A DNA stretch of 64,000 nucleotides from contig JADGEM010000004.1 in the NCBI GenBank assembly GCA_016744375.1, forward strand, positions 46,930 to 110,929, in the 5' to 3' direction. Below, piece by piece: positions 44,597-54,398 of this stretch (its first letter is position 1; each line of letters begins with the position of its first letter). The notes below the pieces were generated by a model that saw only the letters and a program-made list of their open reading frames with translations, did no database searches and was not told where the DNA came from. Position numbers and translations under genes: made by a program. This DNA comes from Gammaproteobacteria bacterium. GTDB lineage: Bacteria; Pseudomonadota; Gammaproteobacteria; GRL18.

Positions 44597-46129
44597 TTAT
44601 GCCATTTTCTCTATTGATTGCCCAATTCGGAGCCAGGCCCTTCCATCCATATAGTCATATGCTAATTTAGAAATTTTCTTACGTTCATCCTGGTAGCCAT
44701 CTTCATTTTTTAATAAAAAGCGATCTATCCAGTTAATGAGTTCATCTTGAGTATAGGCTTTGGGACCTGGCGTCATCTCAAAATAATCAAATTGTATCAT
44801 TCTATGCTGTTTCAAATATTCATCAATATCATATGGAAAAAATAAGATAGGCTTTAAAGCATGTAGAAAATCCATATAAATTGATGAATAATCTGTAATT
44901 AACAAATCTGCAAATTTCAGTAAAGGGTAACCATCCCTATCATTTTTATAAGAAACAATTGGACCTCGATTATTTTCAGCCTCAGATTCAATTGCTTCCA
45001 CTACGATGCTGGTATGCCCTTTTATAACCAGAAGTAATTGTTCCCGATTTAAAAATTCTGTTAATTTGCCATAATCAATGATGGAAGTATAATCAAAATC
45101 AACTTGCATATCTCTGAATGTTGGAGCATAGACAATAATTTTTTTGCCACTTTCCTTCTCTTGTTTCAATATCTCGAGAATAGCACTATCTGTAAATATT
45201 TTTTGCCCTAAAATATCCTCATAAAAAAGATCATTTTTAGGGTAGCCTGAACAAATAATATTCTTTAATGGTGTATTATAAGCAGGTGATGAAACTTCTT
45301 TAGCATAAAATGATGATGTTGACACTAAGAGATCATTATAAAAAATCCTTTCATTTAATCTTTTTGATTCTATGGTCGTCAATGCATTTAAAAACTCCTT
45401 TGGAATCATCATTTTTTCAGTGTATTTCAAACCAACACCATGAGACATATGAATTGTTTTTACTTTCAAGTGCCTTAACCAAGGATATTTTCTTTGCCAG
45501 GTCATATTATCAAAGTAAAAAAAATGTGTTCTAAATAATAATAATTTTGTTATAGTTTCTGAAAACAATAATACAGGGATTTCTTCCTTCTTTAACTCAT
45601 CATAAAGCTCATTATCATCAACGACCCAATATACATTCCCGGATAATTTTTTACGCATTCTTAAAAAATAATATTTGTTATTGCCAATAAATTTTCCACC
45701 ATGCTCCCCAAAAAAAAGATGTATTTTATTGGTGAATATTTTTGCAGACAAATCAGAAAAAAAAGTCAATAATTTTCCAACCATTCTTTCTTTCAGTGAT
45801 TCTGTTAATATTTCTTTTAATAAATAACTGGGTGCAAACGCAACAATATGATGATGTAAATTATTTTTATTTAATTGAACTATTATCTCATTTTGATAGC
45901 TTGAAGCAACAATAATCAGATCATACTCATTATTGCTTTTTGTAGACATAAAACTGTCAAAATCAAACAGCACTTTTCCTGCTACTCTGCCTTTTGTATA
46001 GGTATCAATAAAACCAAGAACAGTCACATCTAAACGACACTTTAATAACCATGCATAAAGTGCTAAACCAGCTGATCCAGCGCCATAAATATATACTCGT
46101 GAGTTTTCTGATATTTCGGGTAAAATCAT
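44597..46129 (-). CDS. TagB/TagF-like CDP-alcohol phosphotransferase with N-terminal Rossmann module
   Basis: Residues ~1-115 form a PglD-like module (VYIYGAGSAGLALYAWLLKCRLDVTVLGFIDTYTKGRVAGKVL). The rest is a CDP-glycerol glycerophosphotransferase-family domain, with IHMSHGVGLKYTEK, GYPKNDLFYED, IIVYAPTFRDMQVDFDY, LLVIKGHTS and LLITDYSSIYMDFLHALKPILFFPYDIDEY. Members move a phospho-alcohol from a CDP donor to a glycan. The two genes that follow it in the operon look like a CDP-inositol pathway, so inositol phosphate is a reasonable donor group. No CDP-glycerol synthesis gene is visible. Confidence 0.82.
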   Translation of the reverse strand: MILPEISENSRVYIYGAGSAGLALYAWLLKCRLDVTVLGFIDTYTKGRVAGKVLFDFDSFMSTKSNNEYDLIIVASSYQNEIIVQLNKNNLHHHIVAFAPSYLLKEILTESLKERMVGKLLTFFSDLSAKIFTNKIHLFFGEHGGKFIGNNKYYFLRMRKKLSGNVYWVVDDNELYDELKKEEIPVLLFSETITKLLLFRTHFFYFDNMTWQRKYPWLRHLKVKTIHMSHGVGLKYTEKMMIPKEFLNALTTIESKRLNERIFYNDLLVSTSSFYAKEVSSPAYNTPLKNIICSGYPKNDLFYEDILGQKIFTDSAILEILKQEKESGKKIIVYAPTFRDMQVDFDYTSIIDYGKLTEFLNREQLLLVIKGHTSIVVEAIESEAENNRGPIVSYKNDRDGYPLLKFADLLITDYSSIYMDFLHALKPILFFPYDIDEYLKQHRMIQFDYFEMTPGPKAYTQDELINWIDRFLLKNEDGYQDERKKISKLAYDYMDGRAWLRIGQSIEKMA

Positions 46130-46176
46130 TCGTTATTTAATACATTTTCTAAGTGAAATTTGTCCAGATTTCTGGC

Positions 46177-47148
46177 TTACAAATCAAAATAATCAACTCT
46201 CAATTGATCTGGGGTATTTCTATCTATATAGATACTCTTATGTTTTTCATCAAAAAACAAATTTCCATCCGTTGAATTTTCTATATATTTTAAAAAAAGA
46301 AGATCCTCTTTTGCTTTAAGAAAATACAAAGCAGTCGCATATATATAATGTCTAATGCCTGCTTGAACAATATTGTCAGCAACGCCCATTTTAGCAGCCA
46401 AAGCACAAACATTTAATTGATCATTTAAAACCTGTTCACGCCGTTCGAAGGAACACAAGGTTTTCGCACCAAAACTATCCTGATGGATACGATAACGTCC
46501 CAAAATTTCGCTAATAAAATCAATACTTCCCTTCCCATAAAGTAGGTTCAATGTATGCCAGGGATGATCTAACAATATTTGATTTTTTTCATCAACCGCA
46601 TCAATCATATGTTCATGTCGCCTCACCATCACCGTGCAAGCCTGCATAAAACAACCATATCGTATTACATGTTCTATTGTTGCTTTTTGAGGAATATAGG
46701 AATAGTTATAATAATCTTTTGTATAGGTCCAGAGTGTATTGTTCGTTTCGCTGTCAAAAACATCGGATTCATGATAAACAATAGTACAGTCTTCATTTTT
46801 ATCCAGATAATCAGCCTGAATTTGCAATTTCCCAGGCAAGGCAATATCATCACCATCTATATAAGCAATGTATTCTCCAGAGGTCAGGCTTAATAAGCGC
46901 TTCATTGTTTTAGCCAATCCAATATTAGCACTATTTCTGAAAACTTTAAGTGTTGTGCTGTATTTCCTGGCTAAATTAGTCAATAGAGTAAATGAATCAT
47001 CACTTGAGTGATCATCAACAGCAATGACTTCATATTTAAATCGAGTCTCCTGTGTACAAAGCCCTTTAATACAAGATTCAACAAAATCCTGTAAATTGTA
47101 AACCGGTACAATGACACTGACTTTTATTTTTTCTGTCTCGTGGCTCAT
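46177..47148 (-). CDS. GT2-family glycosyltransferase
   Basis: This 323-aa protein has the GT2 fold: VSVIVPVYNLQDFVESCIKGLCTQETRFKYEVIAVDDHSSDDSFTLL, NIGLAKTMKRLLSLTSGEYIAYIDGDDIALPGKL with the DXD-type DGDD, and DHPWHTLNLLYGKGSIDFISEILGRYRIHQDS. Its start overlaps the stop of the UDP-galactopyranose mutase gene as ATGA, so it could use galactofuranose or a related donor. That is only a neighbourhood inference. Confidence 0.85.
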   Translation of the reverse strand: MSHETEKIKVSVIVPVYNLQDFVESCIKGLCTQETRFKYEVIAVDDHSSDDSFTLLTNLARKYSTTLKVFRNSANIGLAKTMKRLLSLTSGEYIAYIDGDDIALPGKLQIQADYLDKNEDCTIVYHESDVFDSETNNTLWTYTKDYYNYSYIPQKATIEHVIRYGCFMQACTVMVRRHEHMIDAVDEKNQILLDHPWHTLNLLYGKGSIDFISEILGRYRIHQDSFGAKTLCSFERREQVLNDQLNVCALAAKMGVADNIVQAGIRHYIYATALYFLKAKEDLLFLKYIENSTDGNLFFDEKHKSIYIDRNTPDQLRVDYFDL

Positions 47149-48269
47149 GCTGAAGCCTTATATCTTTTTGCAACCATTCTGCTGTTTGCAACTACCTGGT
47201 GCATATCTAAATAACGATATTGTCCGCATCGACCAATAAAGGTACATTTATTATTCTTTTTTGATAATTGCTCATATTGTTTAAAGCGTTGCTGCGGCAC
47301 ATTGTCAATTGTTTTAACAGGGTAATAACGTTCATTGTTGTTATCTTCATAGGAGCAGGGATATTCATAAGAAATAACAGACTCACTTTCCAGAGTTCCA
47401 CAACCGGGATATAAACGCCAGTCTGTATAGCGAGTAACCGGCCCTTCATCTGTTAAATTAACGGTTGGCACCGGCTGATGATGTTCTTTTTTTAGTTGAT
47501 GCCGGTATTTTATTGAGCGATAAGGCAAGGCATCAAATTCATAATCATAGTACTCATCGATTGCCATACTATTAAAGATATGATGATATTGATTTTCCAT
47601 GGTCCGCACAAAAGAAGTGTCGAGATATAAATGAATATCCGGATGATTCAACAAGTTTTCAAATAAGGCCACATAACCGTTTTGGGGCATAGCCTGGTAT
47701 TTATCATCAAAATAGCCTGAGCGGTCATCATAACGTAGAGGTAATCTTGCCACGACAGAAGCAGGTAGTTCCTCTAACTCCAGATCCCACATTTTTTTGG
47801 TATAACGAGCGAAGAACAACTCAACCAGTTCTTTCCCATAAGAATTTTCTGCTGCCTGACGAGCATTTTCAACTTTTTTATGGTGTTCACATAATTGACT
47901 CAAAAAATACTTCATTTCTGATTCTTTAGAGTATGATTTATTATACAAATGATTAATGGTTTGAATATTGATCGGAAAAGGGACAAACCCGATTCCTTCA
48001 ACCAATGCCTCGACTTTATGATTATAGGGCAACCACCCAGTAAAGCGTGACAGGTAGTCAAAGATATCCTGATTATTGGTATGAAAAATATGGGGGCCGT
48101 ATTGATGTATTCTTAATTTGTTTTTTTCATCATAGGGGTCAAAACAATTTCCAGCCGCATGTGGACGAGCATCAATGACATCAATTGAATATTGACCAGT
48201 GTCCGCTAAATCACGGGCAATAACTGCTCCAGCAAAACCTGCACCAACTACTAAGATATTTTTTTTCAA
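47145..48269 (-). CDS. glf: UDP-galactopyranose mutase
   Basis: Glf is a flavoenzyme that interconverts UDP-galactopyranose and UDP-galactofuranose. The 374-aa protein matches the bacterial family: ILVVGAGFAGAVIARDLADTGQYSIDVIDARPHAAGNCFDPYD, RIHQYGPHIFHTNNQDIFDYLSRFTGWLPYNHKV, FFARYTKKMWDLELEELPASVVARLPLRYDDRSGYFDDKYQAMPQNGY and FIGRCGQYRYLDMHQVV. It predicts galactofuranose or an analogue in a surface glycan made here. Confidence 0.95.
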   Translation of the reverse strand: MKKNILVVGAGFAGAVIARDLADTGQYSIDVIDARPHAAGNCFDPYDEKNKLRIHQYGPHIFHTNNQDIFDYLSRFTGWLPYNHKVEALVEGIGFVPFPINIQTINHLYNKSYSKESEMKYFLSQLCEHHKKVENARQAAENSYGKELVELFFARYTKKMWDLELEELPASVVARLPLRYDDRSGYFDDKYQAMPQNGYVALFENLLNHPDIHLYLDTSFVRTMENQYHHIFNSMAIDEYYDYEFDALPYRSIKYRHQLKKEHHQPVPTVNLTDEGPVTRYTDWRLYPGCGTLESESVISYEYPCSYEDNNNERYYPVKTIDNVPQQRFKQYEQLSKKNNKCTFIGRCGQYRYLDMHQVVANSRMVAKRYKASA

Positions 48270-48273
48270 AATT

Positions 48274-49083
48274 TTAATCTATTTTTTTAACAAGAGAGGT
48301 AAGAATTTTCTGGTAACTGGTTATTTTCGCTAATTCATTCACCGTAAATTTAATCTGTGCCAATTTTTCAAGTTCCATAATTAATAATAATTGATGCAAA
48401 GAATCCCAATTGGCAGTAACGCCCAGTTCAGCATGTTCTATCACTTCTTTATGAGTCAGGTCTGGAAAGACGGTCTGAAAAGCCTTCAATATTATTTCTT
48501 CAGCAATTCGACTTGAACCCTTTACCTGAACGGGAAATTCATCACTGTTCTTTGAAGTGGGTTTTGATATAGCCTCTGAGAAGGCTTGAGTCTGACTGAT
48601 TTGGGAAGAAGAAGGATAAGCTTCTAAAAACTCAAATAATCCGTGTTCAGGATGCATTAGAAAAGCAACCCTACGACCATCAAAGGCATCATCTTCACGC
48701 TGCCCTACTATTTTGACAGCACCGTTCTTTTGGGCAGTTTCTACTGCATCATCAAGATCATTGACCAGAAAGCAGAGGTGATAGGCCCCTCCCCCTTTTT
48801 TTACATGCTCTGAGATTGGAGAGTTTTTTCTCACACCCAAAATTTCAATCGTCATCCCCTGAGAGGTTCTTACAAAGGCATAATCAACATTTTGACTCTC
48901 ATTAACCCCAGGACCACGAAGCAGCTCACAACCTTCAATCCCCAGATAATCATGTAAAACATGATTCAGATCCACAGTTGTCACTGCAATATGATCGATG
49001 GATTTAACACCGCATTTTTTCCAGAATGAGCCTTCAGCTTGTAATAAAGAACCTTCAGCCTGGAGAGAGCTATTATTAATCAT
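48274..49083 (-). CDS. VOC-domain protein fused to an acyl carrier protein-like domain
   Basis: Residues ~25-156 form a vicinal-oxygen-chelate (glyoxalase/epimerase-like) domain: SIDHIAVTTVDLNHVLHDYLGIEGCELL, GGGAYHLCFLVNDLDDAV, and HPEHGLFEFLEA. Residues ~190-269 look like an acyl carrier protein, with Ser228 in ANWDSLHQLLLIMELEKLAQIKFTVNELAKITSYQKI in the position of the phosphopantetheine serine. The N-terminus carries a short repeat (SLQAEGSLLQAEGS). The stop of the PseH-FkbH fusion gene overlaps its start. FkbH enzymes load glyceryl groups onto ACPs, so the two may work together. Confidence 0.75.
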   Translation of the reverse strand: MINNSSLQAEGSLLQAEGSFWKKCGVKSIDHIAVTTVDLNHVLHDYLGIEGCELLRGPGVNESQNVDYAFVRTSQGMTIEILGVRKNSPISEHVKKGGGAYHLCFLVNDLDDAVETAQKNGAVKIVGQREDDAFDGRRVAFLMHPEHGLFEFLEAYPSSSQISQTQAFSEAISKPTSKNSDEFPVQVKGSSRIAEEIILKAFQTVFPDLTHKEVIEHAELGVTANWDSLHQLLLIMELEKLAQIKFTVNELAKITSYQKILTSLVKKID

Positions 49084-51322
49084 TGTCTACTAAATCCTGA
49101 TTATTTTTTAGAGTAATCCATCCTGGTATAGGAATACTTTTATCAATTATGTTCATTTCATAGCAGTACTCTTCACGCTGTTGAAACCCCAGTTTAGAAT
49201 AAAGATCCCGCACCGGTGTATTTCGTTCAGTGGGTATAATTTCACCTCTGATTATTGATAGTCCTCTTTCTTTTGCGTAGTGATACAGCCATGCCAGAGC
49301 AGCTCTCTCAATATCACGTCCCAGTACTCGACATGACAATAAGAATGTATCAATTATTATTGATGCAGAAGACTCAATAGTAAACATTAAGACACCAATA
49401 ATTTCATCACTTCCAAGGCGATCAGTTAAACGTATTGCATAGCAAAATCCTGTTTTATTAAACAATTCAAATTGTGCTTTCTTATAACGTCTGCTTGTTG
49501 TGTTAAACTGACTGGTTTTATTAATTAACTGCAAAACGCGCTGTTGATTCAAATCACTCAATAATTCAAAAGATAGACTCATATCCAGTTTATCTAAAAA
49601 ATCAGTTCTGGAATCATCACTCAGATGCACTTTATTAATTTTTGCCCGAATTTTATACTGCTGCGCTCTTTTAGTATCTTCGTCACTGATTCCTATATCG
49701 GCCAATTCCGGTAATCTTTTAATTATTTCCGGCCATTCACTGATTTCTTCCGGTAATTCAGGAACAAAGACTTCAGGCAGTCGGTGCCTGATCGCCTCCC
49801 GTTCAACAGGGTTGTCATCAATCATACAAAATGAAGATAATGGCAGGCCAAGCTCTTCAGATAGTTCAATCAGGTTATCTGATTTAGGGTTCCAGTTTAT
49901 ACGCCAGGCAGTTAAATCATCCAGAGATAAAAGCATTCCAGGATGTCTCTTAAAGACCTCTAACGCTGTTTGCTCATTATTTTTGCTGCAAAGAGCTAAT
50001 AAAAGGCCTCTTTGTCGGTAGTTGAGCATAATTGCCTGTATATTCTGAAAAACATTAGCAGGATAATCACCATCAACCGCAATACCTTCCATACCATCAT
50101 CACCAATAACACCAGACCAAAGTGTATCATCCAGATCAAGGACAATCACTCGGGCATTTTGAGCTTCAATTGCCATCATTAAAGCAATTATTTTTTCGCT
50201 CAGATAGTCATTCAATATCGATGAAAATGGTGCTCGTGCCAGGTACCAGTATTTACCCGGATGGGCAGACAAACGTCCTGTATCCTTAATCAACCCATCC
50301 ATATCAAGGATATGGCTATCATGTAACTCCCCACAAAGTGTTTCCAGTTCTTGACGCATTTTATTTAATGCAAGGGCAATTTTTTTTCTTTCATCATTAG
50401 TTGGATCGGAGCTTGTTATCCAGTGACTGACACTGGCTGCATTGGCAATAATAAAAACACCTGAAACTTTTGACCGGAAATGCCTGATAAAATTGAGATA
50501 TTCTTGCCATCGGCTTATCAACTCATCTAGAATCTGACAAGAAAGAATTGAATTAAGAGGTAAAAAATCTTCAATACGTTCAAGAAAAATAACATAACCA
50601 TTGATTGCTGAATTATTTTTCATTTCAGCAGCATATGAGGTATAAATAGGGCTGGATGGATCATTAGCCGCTATTTGATACTGTCCATAAGGAATATCTG
50701 CTATCTGAAGGTCAATAGAGTAATGTTTAGCACTGCTCTGAAACGCATTTTTAATAAAATCAAGGTTAGAGCTTCCCATCAGCATGCAACAAGATTGAAA
50801 ACGAATAGAGGGTGACTTATTTTCTTGTACAACGTCTTCTGAATTTAAAACAGTAATCACAACCTCTTCAATAACATCACCTTTTTTACGTTGTTCAATA
50901 GCGGTTTCAACAAATCCAAAACGTTTGTGCATTTCTAAAACCGGCTGATTAAATCGAAAGGTTTCACAATAGAGCTTCTGACAATTCAATTCATTAAAGG
51001 CATATTGAATTGCCTCTTGTTCCAGTAATTGCCAGTTCTGAAACGCATTTTTAGCATAATTAAAATCATTAGAAAGATAAAACCCCCAATGGCATGTATG
51101 ATTGTCTTTATCAATATCAAAAAAATTTACAACGCCCGCAGCAATACCATCTCGAACAAACATCAAACATTGTTGAGAATTATTACTGTTTAAACTTTGC
51201 CACCAGACCAGGTGCTCATCTGCAGTGATTAAATGATCCGTAAACATGTTCTTGCGAACATCTGGAGAATTTCTCCAGCTTCGTATTATTTCAAGTTCGT
51301 TTTTGTGTATCTTTCTGAGCAT
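49076..51322 (-). CDS. PseH-like acetyltransferase fused to an FkbH (HAD-GNAT) protein
   Basis: Residues ~1-155 resemble PseH, the GNAT that acylates the 4-amino group of the pseudaminic acid precursor: MLRKIHKNELEIIRSWRNSPDVRKNMFTDHLI, WGFYLSNDF and LEMHKRFGFVETAIEQRKKGD. Residues ~172-600 are FkbH: a SGNH-like spacer and then a HAD domain with VLDLDDTLWSGVIGDDG (DLDDT at 396-400), LALCSKNNEQTALEVF and FCMIDDNPVERE. A C-terminal GNAT follows (~600-735, SCRVLGRDIERAALAWLYHYAK). FkbH enzymes make glyceryl-ACP. The fusion supports N-glycerylation of the sugar. No separate pseH was found. Confidence 0.85.
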   Translation of the reverse strand: MLRKIHKNELEIIRSWRNSPDVRKNMFTDHLITADEHLVWWQSLNSNNSQQCLMFVRDGIAAGVVNFFDIDKDNHTCHWGFYLSNDFNYAKNAFQNWQLLEQEAIQYAFNELNCQKLYCETFRFNQPVLEMHKRFGFVETAIEQRKKGDVIEEVVITVLNSEDVVQENKSPSIRFQSCCMLMGSSNLDFIKNAFQSSAKHYSIDLQIADIPYGQYQIAANDPSSPIYTSYAAEMKNNSAINGYVIFLERIEDFLPLNSILSCQILDELISRWQEYLNFIRHFRSKVSGVFIIANAASVSHWITSSDPTNDERKKIALALNKMRQELETLCGELHDSHILDMDGLIKDTGRLSAHPGKYWYLARAPFSSILNDYLSEKIIALMMAIEAQNARVIVLDLDDTLWSGVIGDDGMEGIAVDGDYPANVFQNIQAIMLNYRQRGLLLALCSKNNEQTALEVFKRHPGMLLSLDDLTAWRINWNPKSDNLIELSEELGLPLSSFCMIDDNPVEREAIRHRLPEVFVPELPEEISEWPEIIKRLPELADIGISDEDTKRAQQYKIRAKINKVHLSDDSRTDFLDKLDMSLSFELLSDLNQQRVLQLINKTSQFNTTSRRYKKAQFELFNKTGFCYAIRLTDRLGSDEIIGVLMFTIESSASIIIDTFLLSCRVLGRDIERAALAWLYHYAKERGLSIIRGEIIPTERNTPVRDLYSKLGFQQREEYCYEMNIIDKSIPIPGWITLKNNQDLVDND

Positions 51323-51345
51323 AATTTTTAAAGAATAAAAGCCAT

Positions 51346-52080
51346 CTAAGTCTTTAATTTTTTTTGTTCAATTGCTTTATTGATGTCATAAATGTAGGGA
51401 TTTTTATCCAGCATTGAAACCAATTCATCATATTTAAATCTTGTTTTACAGGAAAATTGTTTATAAATTTCCTGAATTACCCGATAGTCCGCCAGTTCAT
51501 CAAGTGTAATTCGATATTTAGATGCATCCTTAATACTTTTTAACTGACCTATTTTAAATTTATTCGGATTCGATTTATAAATATACGGAGTCACATGTTC
51601 TTTTTCATAGTCTTGTGTTGCATTTGAGGATGCTTCTTCAAGTAGGGCAAAGTTAAACACTTCAACATCCAGTCCTCTTGGAAAACCCGTGCTAGAATTT
51701 GCAATAACATAGTCATAGCCATACTCTTCATAATATGATACCGCTAATTGGATCACATCCGAATCAATTAAAGGGCAATCGCTGGTGCAGCGAACAATAA
51801 TGTCATCATTCTTTAGCTGATACGATAAGGCAGCCTGATAATATCGGGATAAAACATTATCCATATCACCTTCGAAGAAATTTATATCTAGTTGCTGGCA
51901 AAGCTCAACAATCGGCTTTTGAGTACCATCATTTGTTGTCGCAATAATGATATTTTTTTTGAATGAGGAGAGTCGCTCCAACATGACTTCCAAAACGGTT
52001 TTACCACAAAGCGGCAGCATAATTTTTCCAGGCAACCTTGTACTTGTCATTCTTGCCTGAATAATGATAAAGACTGACAT
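51346..52080 (-). CDS. SpsF-like cytidylyltransferase, probable CMP-pseudaminate synthetase role
   Basis: This 244-aa protein has the SpsF/cytidylyltransferase-3 pattern: IIIQARMTSTRLPGKIMLPLCGKTVLEVMLERL, DMDNVLSRYYQAA, VRCTSDCPLIDSDVIQLAVSYY and SKYRITLDELADYRVI. It sits between pseC and the PseH-FkbH fusion gene. No NeuA/PseF-type gene with an ARGGSKRI motif is present, so this enzyme is the best candidate for CMP activation of the nonulosonic acid. That role is inferred from position. Confidence 0.8.
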   Translation of the reverse strand: MSVFIIIQARMTSTRLPGKIMLPLCGKTVLEVMLERLSSFKKNIIIATTNDGTQKPIVELCQQLDINFFEGDMDNVLSRYYQAALSYQLKNDDIIVRCTSDCPLIDSDVIQLAVSYYEEYGYDYVIANSSTGFPRGLDVEVFNFALLEEASSNATQDYEKEHVTPYIYKSNPNKFKIGQLKSIKDASKYRITLDELADYRVIQEIYKQFSCKTRFKYDELVSMLDKNPYIYDINKAIEQKKLKT

Positions 52081-52084
52081 CGTT

Positions 52085-53272
52085 CTAGAGGAACCGTGGG
52101 TTCAAGTTGCTCAATAAAATATCACTTATTTTATGAGAAATAAAATCAACTTGTTCTTCCGTTAAATCCGTAAATAAAGGTAATGTGAGTGCTTCTTGAT
52201 AATAGGATTCACTTTCAGGGAAATCACCTTGTCTGAAACCCCGTTCTTGGTAAAAAGGTTGTGTATGGATAGGAATATAATGCACATGCACACCGATACC
52301 TGCCTGACGTAATTGTTCAAAGACACTTTTTCTATCGATTTTTAATTGTTTTAAATTTAATCGAATGACATAGAGGTGCCAGGAAGACTGTGCTTCCGGG
52401 TTTTGCCAGGGCATGGTTAGAGGCAATGACTGCAATTGATGATTGTATCTTTCAGCCAATTTTTTTCGTTTACTGATGAATTCATCCAGACACCGTAATT
52501 GTGATAATCCCAATGCAGCCTGGATATCAGTAATACGATAATTGTATCCTAAATCTAACTGCTGATAGTACCAGCCACCGTGAGATTCTTCAGTCATTAA
52601 ACCTGTTTCCCGGGTGATCCCATGTGTACTTAAACGCTTTATTTTATCGGCCAGTTGTGGATTATTTGTCATAATCATTCCACCTTCACCACTGGTGATC
52701 ATTTTAGCCGGATGAAAACTAAAAATAGTCAGCTCCGAATAAGCGCAGGAGCCCACTTTTTGATCGGTGTATTCCGCACCCAGAGCATGAGCAGCATCTT
52801 CAATAATTAAAAAACCATATTTTTTTGATAGTGACTTAAGTGCTTTCATGTCACAAGGCTGACCTGAAAAGTGAACAGGAATAATGACTTTTGGTATACG
52901 ATTATCTTTTTCAGCTTGCTGAAGTTTCAATGTTAATGAATCAATACAAATATTATACGTATCCGGATCAATATCAATAAAATCGACCTCTGCATTGCAG
53001 TATATTGCACAATTAGCAGAAGCAACAAAGGAATTAGGAGAGGTCCAGACAATATCTCCCACTCTGACTTCAAGTGCCAGGCAGGCAAGATGTAATGCCG
53101 CCGTTCCATGACTCACAGCAATAGCAAATTTAGCACCACAATATTTAGCAACAGCCTCTTCAAACTGAGAAATAACTGGCCCCTGAGTAATAAAATCAGA
53201 ACGCAGAACTTCGTTGACTGCTTCGATATCCTGTTCAGAAATTGATTGCTTAGCGTATGGAATCATACTCAT
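52085..53272 (-). CDS. pseC: PseC, UDP-4-amino-4,6-dideoxy-L-AltNAc transaminase
   Basis: PseC is the PLP aminotransferase of the second pseudaminic acid step. The 395-aa protein begins IPYAKQSISEQDIEAVNEVLRSDFITQGPVISQFEEAVAKYCGAKFAIAVSHGTAALHLA and has IIEDAAHALGAEY and the PLP Lys in FSFHPAKMITSGEGGMIMTNN. It follows pseB after a 16-base gap. Two in-frame ATGs (MSMIPYAK) are possible starts, and neither has a strong ribosome site. Confidence 0.92.
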   Translation of the reverse strand: MSMIPYAKQSISEQDIEAVNEVLRSDFITQGPVISQFEEAVAKYCGAKFAIAVSHGTAALHLACLALEVRVGDIVWTSPNSFVASANCAIYCNAEVDFIDIDPDTYNICIDSLTLKLQQAEKDNRIPKVIIPVHFSGQPCDMKALKSLSKKYGFLIIEDAAHALGAEYTDQKVGSCAYSELTIFSFHPAKMITSGEGGMIMTNNPQLADKIKRLSTHGITRETGLMTEESHGGWYYQQLDLGYNYRITDIQAALGLSQLRCLDEFISKRKKLAERYNHQLQSLPLTMPWQNPEAQSSWHLYVIRLNLKQLKIDRKSVFEQLRQAGIGVHVHYIPIHTQPFYQERGFRQGDFPESESYYQEALTLPLFTDLTEEQVDFISHKISDILLSNLNPRFL

Positions 53273-53288
53273 ATATAAACGTTAGCCA

Positions 53289-54305
<1,017 letters not shown>

Positions 54306-54398
54306 TTAAATTGTTGTTATGACTAAAAATAGCATATACTTAGCATTATTTCCATAAGTAAAAAACTTTATATTATCAATAACTTATTTAGAAAGTTT

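Noticed and set aside
46579-46893. 104-aa plus-strand ORF opposite a GT2 gene
   Set aside because: Antisense to conserved glycosyltransferase motifs, with no supporting signals.
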